A DNA stretch of 13,879 nt from an uncultured Alphaproteobacteria bacterium (GTDB taxonomy: Bacteria; Pseudomonadota; Alphaproteobacteria; GCA-2731375). A program made the position numbers and the translations under genes. The notes below the pieces were generated by a model. It saw only the letters and a list, made by a program, of their open reading frames with translations. It made no database searches and was not told the origin of the DNA. This document shows positions 7,944-13,879 of this stretch, one piece after another. Each line of letters begins with the position of its first letter. The first letter of the stretch is position 1. The stretch lies in contig CAJWZI010000014.1 of NCBI GenBank assembly GCA_913049615.1, positions 1 through 13,879 of the forward strand. The letters run 5' to 3'.

Positions 7944-8726
7944 CTATAGTCCCTTGGGGTGGTTCAGGAATTCCTCGATGATTTCTGGTGGTGGCTGGAT
8001 GTAATCTGATGTCCGACTGACGTGTAGTCCGGTCAAGCGACGGAGCTTTACAGCCATTTCCGCCATTTTAGTTACGATGGGAATTCCATTTATGATAGGT
8101 GCGCCGTCAACATTATGGTTGTGTTCTTTGGCAAACAGCAGCATAGGGATACCTCCGCCAGGGATCAGTACATCGCAGCCACTGGCCACCAAGGGTTTGG
8201 CCTGTTCGGTAAATAGACCCATGACATTTTCAAATTTTTCTTCCGACTCAAAGCCAGCCATGATGTGTCCTGGTTCGAAGGTCATCGCGTGCACGCCGGT
8301 AACCCTTTCTCGCAGTCCGTACTTGCCGATTTGATGGTGGAACCAAGGGATGAAGCGGGGATTGATGGTGACGATGCCACTTTGTTGGCCTAGTTGACAG
8401 CTATACAGCATAGTCGCTTCGCCGAGGGCTACGACGGGAATATCCACCGCCGACCGAGCCTCGTACAGGCCCGCATCCTGGAAATGGCCGACGACGAAGG
8501 CATCGTAACCTTCCCGTTCTGCCTGAATGGCATTGGCGATCATCTCACGGGCGCAACGGAATTCAACCAAGGGATGGGCATAGGAATTGAACGGCGTGAT
8601 GCCAATGACCTCTACCTTTGTTCCTTCATCGACGATATCAGCCAGATGGGCGCGCAGGTTGTCCCAATAGGTCGCACCGTTTTCGTAGTCGACATAGCTT
8701 TGATAGCGAATGCGGATTGGCGCCAT
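7944..8726 (-). CDS. Hydantoin/Asp-Glu racemase superfamily protein without catalytic cysteines
   Basis: 260 residues from ATG 8726, chosen because GAGGAA (8730-8735) lies just upstream; a GTG start at 8765 would add 13 residues. The protein follows the hydantoin racemase pattern: GYDAFVVGHFQDAGL (73-87), DIPVVALGEAT (95-105), an LGQQSGIVT strand (112-120), KYGLRERV (135-142), GCDVLIPGGG (183-192) and a GLHVSRTSDY ending near 233-242. In active family members the first region reads ACFxDPGL and the second GCAGM, each with a catalytic Cys. Here they are His81 and Gly191, so the usual two-Cys racemisation is not possible. It may be an isomerase or lyase of another kind, or a binding protein. 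It is the first gene of the minus operon and diverges from the MFS-hyuA-hyuB operon, whose hydantoinase-like products fit the racemase ancestry. Confidence 0.82.
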   Translation of the reverse strand: MAPIRIRYQSYVDYENGATYWDNLRAHLADIVDEGTKVEVIGITPFNSYAHPLVEFRCAREMIANAIQAEREGYDAFVVGHFQDAGLYEARSAVDIPVVALGEATMLYSCQLGQQSGIVTINPRFIPWFHHQIGKYGLRERVTGVHAMTFEPGHIMAGFESEEKFENVMGLFTEQAKPLVASGCDVLIPGGGIPMLLFAKEHNHNVDGAPIINGIPIVTKMAEMAVKLRRLTGLHVSRTSDYIQPPPEIIEEFLNHPKGL

Positions 8727-8729
8727 GGC

Positions 8730-8735
8730 TTCCTC
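8730..8735 (-). promoter_or_regulatory. Ribosome binding site choosing the racemase-like start
   Basis: Read on the minus strand, GAGGAA lies 3 bases before the ATG at 8726 (core GAGG 5 bases away). The longer GTG start at 8765 has no comparable site, so 8726 is preferred. Confidence 0.55.
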
Positions 8736-8746
8736 AATATTCCGGT

Positions 8747-8775
8747 TTGCTGTGTAGGCTAACACATTTTATGAC
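8747..8775 (+). promoter_or_regulatory. Candidate sigma-70-type promoter for the MFS-hyuA-hyuB operon
   Basis: TTGCTG (8747-8752) and TATGAC (8770-8775) are separated by 17 bases, matching 3 of 6 and 4 of 6 consensus bases. It lies 31 bases before the GTG start at 8807. The match is modest and was picked by eye. On the minus strand a TAAAAT-like element in the same AT-richer stretch could serve the racemase-led operon, but I see no good -35 for it. Confidence 0.3.
8751..8766. promoter_or_regulatory. Palindromic operator candidate TGTGT-N6-ACACA
   Basis: TGTGT (8751-8755), six bases AGGCTA, then ACACA (8762-8766): perfect 5-bp inverted arms, with the central GC also symmetric. Geometry and sequence resemble CRP/FNR-family sites (TGTGA-N6-TCACA). 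It sits in the middle of the 80-base divergent intergenic region and inside the spacer of the proposed plus-strand promoter, where a bound regulator could block transcription. No regulator gene is in the window. Confidence 0.4.
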
Positions 8776-8795
8776 GTATGCTCTTCAGCCTTCTT

Positions 8796-8800
8796 GAGGA
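8796..8800 (+). promoter_or_regulatory. Ribosome binding site supporting a GTG start for the MFS gene
   Basis: GAGGA, 6 bases before GTG 8807. The upstream ATG at 8771 is in frame with 8807 but hits a TGA after eight codons, so it cannot be the start. Confidence 0.6.
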
Positions 8801-8806
8801 AAACCC

Positions 8807-10039
8807 GTGCGATCACCCAATCTTCTGGCCATGATGGCAGCGCTTTATGGCCTTGGCCTGGCAAACATATTTATCCGATCCTCCATGGGCGTGTTGGCGC
8901 CAGAGTTGGCTGTCGATCTGGCCTTGTCGCCGGAAATGCTTGGCGCCATTGCCTCAGCCTTTTTTCTGAGTTACGCGCTGATGCAGATTCCTACGGGTCT
9001 GATGCTTGATCGCTTTGGACCCCGTTTGACAGTGAATGGCCTGTTTCTGTTAACCGTGATCGGAACCTTGTTGTTTGCGCTGTCGCCGTCTGGGCCGATA
9101 ATGCTGATTGCCCGTATCCTCATGGGCGTCGGCTGCGCCGGCGTATTCGCGGGTGCTTTCTTGGTCATTGCCCGGTTTTACCCGCCTGCACGGTTTACGC
9201 CTATTGGTGCCACGTTGAATAGTTTCGCCATGATTGGGACCTTTTTGGCCACGATTCCGCTCGCCTATCTCGTTACGATAATTGGGTGGCGCGAAAGTTT
9301 TGTATGTATTGGCATTTTCATGGCCCTGGTTGCACTGCTTGCCGTGGTGGCGGTGCGAGACCAGCCGCCGGGTGTGGATGCTAGGACCCAGCGCGAAAGG
9401 CGGGAATCGTTGCGCTGTGTACTTGCCGGCTCCTGGGCGGTTATGCGCACACCCAGTATTTTAACCATCACTTCTGGGGGGGTTGCTCTGTCGGCGGGCA
9501 ACGCCATTTTGGGAATTTGGGGTGGCCCATACCTAAATGACGTCCATGGCTTAGGCCAAACGGAACGAGGAGCAGTGCTGATCTTTATGGCTTGTTCGGG
9601 CATCCTCGGGCATTTTCTGTACGGTCAAGCCTCTCGCGTTATTGGTTCTCTAAAGAGTTTGGTTCTAGGCGGCACGGCGGCCATCTCAGTAATCATGGGG
9701 ACCTTGGCGTTATTACCCGCACCGAACGTGATCACAGTGACCGTGCTGTTGGCGGCCTTAGGCATGGCCTGTGGCTTTCCTACAATAATGCTGGCCCACA
9801 GCCGAGCCCTGGTGCCCGATTATCTTATCGGCAGGGCCCTCACGACGGTGAATACCGGTGTAATGATTGCCATTGCAGCCATGCAGATGGCCATCGGTGG
9901 AATTATCGGCAGCGTGATGATTTCTTCTGACGGGCAGGCGACGGCGGGGGGTTATAGGACGGCTTTCGGTTTTTTTGCCGTAATGGCGGTATTGACCTTT
10001 GTGATTTATTCCAGGGCTAAGGACGCTAAACCGCGCTAA
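8807..10039 (+). CDS. Major facilitator superfamily (MFS) transporter
   Basis: 410-residue integral membrane protein, probably twelve transmembrane helices, transporting a small solute across the inner membrane. Seen: a hydrophobic N-terminal helix (about 8-30), a second helix at about 45-63 followed by the MFS motif A GLMLDRFGPR (64-73), a third and fourth helix at about 76-120, a charged cytoplasmic loop (DARTQRERRESLR) near mid-protein, and a hydrophobic second half ending in a Lys/Arg-rich tail (AKDAKPR). No signal peptide. It starts with GTG, supported by GAGGA at 8796-8800. It is the first gene of the plus-strand operon, 30 bases before hyuA, so it most likely imports the substrate of HyuAB or a related organic acid. 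The substrate cannot be told from sequence. Export is possible but less likely given the catabolic neighbours. Confidence 0.92.
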   Translation: MRSPNLLAMMAALYGLGLANIFIRSSMGVLAPELAVDLALSPEMLGAIASAFFLSYALMQIPTGLMLDRFGPRLTVNGLFLLTVIGTLLFALSPSGPIMLIARILMGVGCAGVFAGAFLVIARFYPPARFTPIGATLNSFAMIGTFLATIPLAYLVTIIGWRESFVCIGIFMALVALLAVVAVRDQPPGVDARTQRERRESLRCVLAGSWAVMRTPSILTITSGGVALSAGNAILGIWGGPYLNDVHGLGQTERGAVLIFMACSGILGHFLYGQASRVIGSLKSLVLGGTAAISVIMGTLALLPAPNVITVTVLLAALGMACGFPTIMLAHSRALVPDYLIGRALTTVNTGVMIAIAAMQMAIGGIIGSVMISSDGQATAGGYRTAFGFFAVMAVLTFVIYSRAKDAKPR

Positions 10040-10055
10040 ACTGCGGATCGAAATT

Positions 10056-10063
10056 GGGAGGGG
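10056..10063 (+). promoter_or_regulatory. Strong ribosome binding site of hyuA
   Basis: GGGAGGGG, 6 bases before ATG 10070, within the 30-base gap after the MFS gene. The gap has no terminator, which supports cotranscription of the MFS gene and hyuA. Confidence 0.6.
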
Positions 10064-10069
10064 ACACTC

Positions 10070-12112
10070 ATGGGCTGCCGCGTTGGCGTGGACATTGGCG
10101 GGACGTTCACGGATTTTTGTGTTTTTGAAGAGGAAAGCGGCGCCTTGCATACCATGAAGGTGCTATCGACCCCAGACCGTCCGGGCGAGGAAGTACTGAA
10201 AGGCATTGCCGAACTAAAAAGCCGATACGGTTTAGTGCCTGGGGACGTTAGTTATTTCACCCATGGTACCACTGTGGGTGTCAATACGGTGATCCAGCGC
10301 AAGGGCATCAATCTTTGCCTGTTCGCCACCGAGCATTTTGAAGACGTCCTGGAAGTCGCTCGCCTAAAGATGCCAGATCCTTATGATTTATTCTCTCGGA
10401 GGCCAGACCCTTTGGTGGGCCGCGAAAAGGTTTTTTCTATTCCCGGACGAATTCTGTTCGACGGCAGTGAGGATGAGCCCCTAGATGAGGACGCTGTTTG
10501 TTCCGCGGTTGCAGGTGTCCGCGCAGCAGGCGGTGAAGGCATTGTCGTCTCACTGCTGCATGCCTATCGCAATCCGGCGCACGAGGCGCGCGTGCTGGAA
10601 ATTGTAGGCCAGGAAGCACCGGATCTTCTTGTGGTGGCATCGCACCAGGTCTGGCCCATAATCCGGGAATATGAAAGGACGGTGACGGCATCAGTCGCAG
10701 GTTATGTGCAACCTCGGGTCAGCCAATATCTTGGTTCACTGCAGGCGGCTTTGCTTGAGGCTGGCGTGACGGCAACACCCATGATCACTAAATCCAACGG
10801 CGGTGTGATGACGGCGGAGGAGGGGAAGACCAAATGTGCTCAAATGTTGTTATCGGGCACGGCCTCAGGTGTGATGGGAGCCTGCCATGTAGCTCGTATG
10901 GCGGATGTCAAACACGCCCTGAGTCTAGATGTCGGTGGGACTTCTGCTGATGTCGCCGTGGTACGGGAGGGCGAGCCACAATATGGCATTGGAGAGATGA
11001 TTGGGGAGTTTCCCATATACATCCCTACGGTCTCCGTCACATCCATCGGTGAGGGAGGAGGCTCTATCGCTTGGGTGGATCCTCACGGTGTATTGAAGGT
11101 GGGACCAGAAAGCGCGGGCTCCAGGCCTGGCCCAGCCTGCTATGGCCAGGGCGGTGACCGGCCTACCATCACTGACGCCATGGTGGTCTGCGGTTTTTTG
11201 GGTGATGTGGAGCTTGGATATGGCCAGGTGACTATGCGCAAAGACTTGGCCCAGGCTGCCTTGACGCCGGTGTCTGAAGCTCTGTCTATGGGTTTGGAGA
11301 AGACAGCAGAAGCCGTGATCAGGGTAGCGGTATCCGGTATGTATCTGGAGGTAAGTAAACTGGTCTCGCGCTACGGTATCGACCCACGCGAGATGTCACT
11401 TATCGCATTTGGCGGTGCGGGGCCAATGCTTGCTTGCAATGTAGCTCGCGAATTGAATATGCGCCGCGTCGTCGTTCCATTAACGCCCGGGGTGCTGAGC
11501 GCCTTCGGTGGATTGATTGCCGATATCAAGAACGACTTTATTCAGACGGCCTATTTCAACTTGGTGTCGGGTAACGCTAATGCCATCAGGGACGGTTTCG
11601 CCGCTTTGCGGACCGCGGCAACGACTTGGTTGCGAAACGAGCAGAAATTCACTGGGGATGCAACTCTGCTATATTCTGCTGATATGCGGTACCAAGGCCA
11701 ATCCTTCGAGATTGATACACCTCTTTCTGAGAGCGATATCGAAAATTGCGATGTTGACGCCATGGCGGCAGCGTTTAATCGGGAGCACGAGCGCTTGTAC
11801 GAACACGCAGATAATGTCGCGCCAATTCAGGTTATCAATTTGCGCCTTGTGGCCGTAGGCGTGCCACCGAAACCGACTTTTAAGCCCCTAGAAAGGGGAA
11901 GTGGGAAGCCGACACCATTGCATGAGACAGAAGTATACATTGATGGGGCCCGGCGATCTGCTGCGGTTTATCGACGGGAGGAATTAGCAGCGGGGGATCG
12001 TTTTTCCGGTCCCGCGGTGGTGGCTCAAGATGATTGCACCACTTGTATTCTGGAGGACTTCGTGGCGGTTGTGGATAAACATGGAAATCTCATCCTGGAA
12101 TCGGAGGATTGA
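10070..12112 (+). CDS. hyuA: Hydantoinase/oxoprolinase family subunit A (HyuA-like ATPase)
   Basis: 680 residues, the standard length for HyuA-type subunits, which use ATP to activate a lactam or carbonyl oxygen (N-methylhydantoinase, 5-oxoprolinase) or to support carboxylation (acetone and acetophenone carboxylases). ASKHA-fold motifs are intact: VGVDIGGTFTDF (5-16), THGTTVGVNTVIQRKG (64-79), the SHQVWPIIREYERT block (191-204), SNGGVM (242-247), LDVGGTSADV (286-295) and GEGGGSIAWVD (327-337, where IGAGGGSI is more usual), followed by VGPESAGSRPGPACYG (344-359). The C-terminal third matches the HyuA C-terminal domain. Nothing is truncated. The hyuB start is 3 bases after its stop, so the two probably form a heteromer. 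Family certain; whether it acts as hydrolase or carboxylase is open, because no third carboxylase subunit is visible. Confidence 0.93.
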   Translation: MGCRVGVDIGGTFTDFCVFEEESGALHTMKVLSTPDRPGEEVLKGIAELKSRYGLVPGDVSYFTHGTTVGVNTVIQRKGINLCLFATEHFEDVLEVARLKMPDPYDLFSRRPDPLVGREKVFSIPGRILFDGSEDEPLDEDAVCSAVAGVRAAGGEGIVVSLLHAYRNPAHEARVLEIVGQEAPDLLVVASHQVWPIIREYERTVTASVAGYVQPRVSQYLGSLQAALLEAGVTATPMITKSNGGVMTAEEGKTKCAQMLLSGTASGVMGACHVARMADVKHALSLDVGGTSADVAVVREGEPQYGIGEMIGEFPIYIPTVSVTSIGEGGGSIAWVDPHGVLKVGPESAGSRPGPACYGQGGDRPTITDAMVVCGFLGDVELGYGQVTMRKDLAQAALTPVSEALSMGLEKTAEAVIRVAVSGMYLEVSKLVSRYGIDPREMSLIAFGGAGPMLACNVARELNMRRVVVPLTPGVLSAFGGLIADIKNDFIQTAYFNLVSGNANAIRDGFAALRTAATTWLRNEQKFTGDATLLYSADMRYQGQSFEIDTPLSESDIENCDVDAMAAAFNREHERLYEHADNVAPIQVINLRLVAVGVPPKPTFKPLERGSGKPTPLHETEVYIDGARRSAAVYRREELAAGDRFSGPAVVAQDDCTTCILEDFVAVVDKHGNLILESED

Positions 12113-12115
12113 GAC

Positions 12116-13879
12116 ATGGCCGTTGACAGCGTGACATTAGAAATTCTCAAGAACCATTGCCGTGCAGCGGCGGAAAGCATGGCTTTCACTCTTTATCGCA
12201 CCGCCCATTCTACCTTCGTGAAAGAGACTGAGGACTTCACTACTGGTCTGACCACACCCAATGGGGAGACATTCGCCACGCCTACGGAACTCGGCGCCAC
12301 CTGGTTTGTGGGTTTGAATTACAAAAATGTCATTGATCTGATTGATAACTATGAGGAAGGCGATATTTGCCTGACCAATGACCCCTATTCAGGTTTTGTC
12401 TGCACTCACTCGCCCGATATGCATATTTGGAAACCAGTATTCCATGACGGCGAAATAATTTGTTTTGTCGTTGGTCATATCCACAACACGGACGTTGGCG
12501 GCGCCGTGCCGGCCAGTCTGTCCCGTACCTTGGTCGAGGTGCACCAGGAAGGTATCCGCATTCCCCCGAACAAGATCATCGAGAAAGGAGAGATCAACGA
12601 CGATGTGCTGTCCATCATGCTGGCGAACGTACGCATGCCCGAGCAGAACTGGGGAGATCTGAAGGCGCAAATCGCCGCGATGAATACTGGTGAGCGACGC
12701 GTGCACGAGATGGTCGAGAAATTTGGGATCGAGACTTTCAAGGAAGGTACCGCCCAGTTGCTTGATTATGCAGAACAACAGGCGCGCGCCATCGTTCATG
12801 GCATGCCAGACGGGCGCTATTTCTTTGCCGATTACATGGATGAGGATGTGGCAGAAGGCTACCCCTGTCGCATCGCTCTGGATGTTACCATCGATGGGGA
12901 GGAGATGGTGTTTGATTTCACGGGTAGCGATCCGCAGATTGAGGGATCCGTGAATATACCGACGGGTGGTGAAGTACGCCACGCATTGATCATGGTGGGG
13001 CTGATCTATGTGCTCTATTCCCTGGATAACCGCCTTTTTCTGAATTCAGGGGTCGGCCGGGTATGTCGATGTATTCTGCCGTCAGGCACCATTATCAATC
13101 CGGAATTTCCAGCTGCTGTGGGTCTGAGGACCCTATCAGTTCAACGGTTGCAGGCCATAATTTTTGGTGCCTTCGTCCAGGTGGTGCCCGAGCGGCTGCC
13201 CGCCAGCCCGGCCAGTGGCGGCCCCATAATGAACGTCAACGCCATCGATAACAAATCCGGTCGCAGGTTGGTGGCTTCGATCGACCCCATCACGGGCGGC
13301 GCGGGTGGTAATCCGTTTGAGGATGGTGCGGAAGGGTCCGGGGCTAACTCATCCTTCCTGAAAAACACGCCGGTGGAAATCAATGAGGCTGAGGTGCCGA
13401 TCCGCATCCTACGCTATGGACTTTTGCCTGACAGTGGCGGACCCGGCAAGTTTCGGGGCGGGTTAGCCACAGTCTTAGCCTTTCGAGCTGAGGCGCCAAA
13501 TACGCGGGTCACTGCACGTAACAGGGATCGCACGCGATTTACATCTTGGGGCGTGCGCGGCGGCAGGGCTGGCACACCGTCGATTTTTCTTTTGAATCCT
13601 GGCAAAAAGAACGAAATAAATTTGGGAAACACCGACATTCTTACTATCGGTCCAGGTGATGAAATGTTGGTGGCGTCAGGGGGCGCCGGTGGGTGGGGAG
13701 ATCCGCTAGAGCGGAACCCCGAAGCGGTTTGGTTGGACGTGAAAAAAGGTTTCGTATCGACGGAATCAGCAGAACGTGATTACGGAGTGGTGCTAGGGAG
13801 CGGCGGCGTTAACGAACGGGCAACAGTTGATCTGCGCGGCAGCTGCGTCAATCGCACCAGCAACACTTTTTTTGATTTT
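12116..13879 (+). CDS. hyuB: Hydantoinase/oxoprolinase family subunit B (HyuB-like), 3' end outside window
   Basis: The frame is open from ATG 12116 to the last base (588 codons, no stop), so the gene runs off the window. GGAGG at 12103-12107 lies 8 bases upstream. Subunit B carries the catalytic/metal site of two-subunit hydantoinases, oxoprolinases and carboxylases. Seen: the MAVDSVTLEILKNH start, TNDPYSGFVCTHSPDMHIW (87-105) with His98 and Asp101, the GHIHNTDVGGAVPAS block (120-134) with His121, His123 and Asp126, then QEGIRIPP (144-151) and a later FDFTGSDPQIEGSVN block. The visible end contains GGAGGWGDPLERNPEAVW and ERDYGVVL, which usually lie close to the HyuB C-terminus, so little is missing. 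I checked the frame by codon phase at several points and saw no frameshift. Partner of HyuA, 3 bases downstream of it. Confidence 0.93.
   Translation, partial: MAVDSVTLEILKNHCRAAAESMAFTLYRTAHSTFVKETEDFTTGLTTPNGETFATPTELGATWFVGLNYKNVIDLIDNYEEGDICLTNDPYSGFVCTHSPDMHIWKPVFHDGEIICFVVGHIHNTDVGGAVPASLSRTLVEVHQEGIRIPPNKIIEKGEINDDVLSIMLANVRMPEQNWGDLKAQIAAMNTGERRVHEMVEKFGIETFKEGTAQLLDYAEQQARAIVHGMPDGRYFFADYMDEDVAEGYPCRIALDVTIDGEEMVFDFTGSDPQIEGSVNIPTGGEVRHALIMVGLIYVLYSLDNRLFLNSGVGRVCRCILPSGTIINPEFPAAVGLRTLSVQRLQAIIFGAFVQVVPERLPASPASGGPIMNVNAIDNKSGRRLVASIDPITGGAGGNPFEDGAEGSGANSSFLKNTPVEINEAEVPIRILRYGLLPDSGGPGKFRGGLATVLAFRAEAPNTRVTARNRDRTRFTSWGVRGGRAGTPSIFLLNPGKKNEINLGNTDILTIGPGDEMLVASGGAGGWGDPLERNPEAVWLDVKKGFVSTESAERDYGVVLGSGGVNERATVDLRGSCVNRTSNTFFDF

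Noticed and set aside
8727..8765. GTG start at 8765 for the racemase-like gene
   Set aside because: ATG 8726 has a clear GAGGAA just upstream, and family proteins begin with the first beta strand right after it (IRIRYQS).
12389..12982. Antisense open frame of 197 codons opposite hyuB
   Set aside because: It lies wholly within the intact hyuB frame, which has clear family motifs. The antisense product matches nothing I recognise and has no ribosome site that stands out.
12116..13879. Frameshift or pseudogene in hyuB, suggested by only short frames being apparent at its 3' end
   Set aside because: Codon phase checked from 12116 to 13879 stays open throughout. The gene simply has no stop inside the window.
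3119..13879. Mobile element or recent horizontal island
   Set aside because: No transposase, integrase, tRNA, terminal repeats or visible composition change at the junction with dnaKJ.

Overview
The window looks like a piece of an alphaproteobacterial chromosome. The DnaK and DnaJ proteins are of the proteobacterial type, and the DnaK C-terminal part (the 'AEAHAEED' and 'HATEKSL' region) is close to what I know from Alphaproteobacteria. This is a judgement from memory, not a database match. No RNA gene, transposase, integrase or CRISPR array is visible, and base composition looks even across the window, so I see no sign of recent transfer.

Layout. (1) Positions 1-3129, plus strand: the 3' part of dnaK (about 16 N-terminal codons lie outside), then a 114-base gap holding a strong hairpin, then a complete dnaJ. 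(2) Positions 3119-8726, minus strand: a tightly packed operon transcribed right to left. In transcription order it holds a hydantoin/Asp-Glu racemase-like protein, an SCP2/SCP-x type thiolase-like protein, a DUF35 (zinc ribbon + OB fold)-SDR fusion, a cyclase-family metal hydrolase and an AMP-forming acyl-CoA synthetase. Its last gene overlaps the end of dnaJ tail to tail. (3) Positions 8727-8806: a compact divergent control region with a CRP/FNR-like palindrome. (4) Positions 8807-13879, plus strand: an MFS transporter, hyuA and hyuB (hydantoinase/oxoprolinase/acetone-carboxylase family). hyuB runs off the end with probably only a short tail missing.

How the genes may work together (inference). 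The two divergent operons look like one catabolic module. The MFS protein would import a small organic acid, ketone or cyclic amide. HyuA/HyuB would open or carboxylate it using ATP. The racemase-like and cyclase-like proteins would process the product, the acyl-CoA synthetase would activate an acid to its CoA thioester, and the thiolase-like/DUF35-SDR pair would cleave or reshape the CoA ester. The substrate cannot be read from sequence.

Most unusual point: three adjacent genes of the minus operon keep their family folds but lack the residues that define canonical catalysis. The racemase lacks both catalytic cysteines, the thiolase lacks the nucleophilic Cys and the usual His, and the SDR domain has YxxxQ instead of YxxxK. 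DUF35 fused to an SDR, next to a Cys-less thiolase, suggests a non-thiolytic complex, perhaps with aldolase-like chemistry as in the steroid-degrading Ltp2-ChsH2(DUF35) pair.
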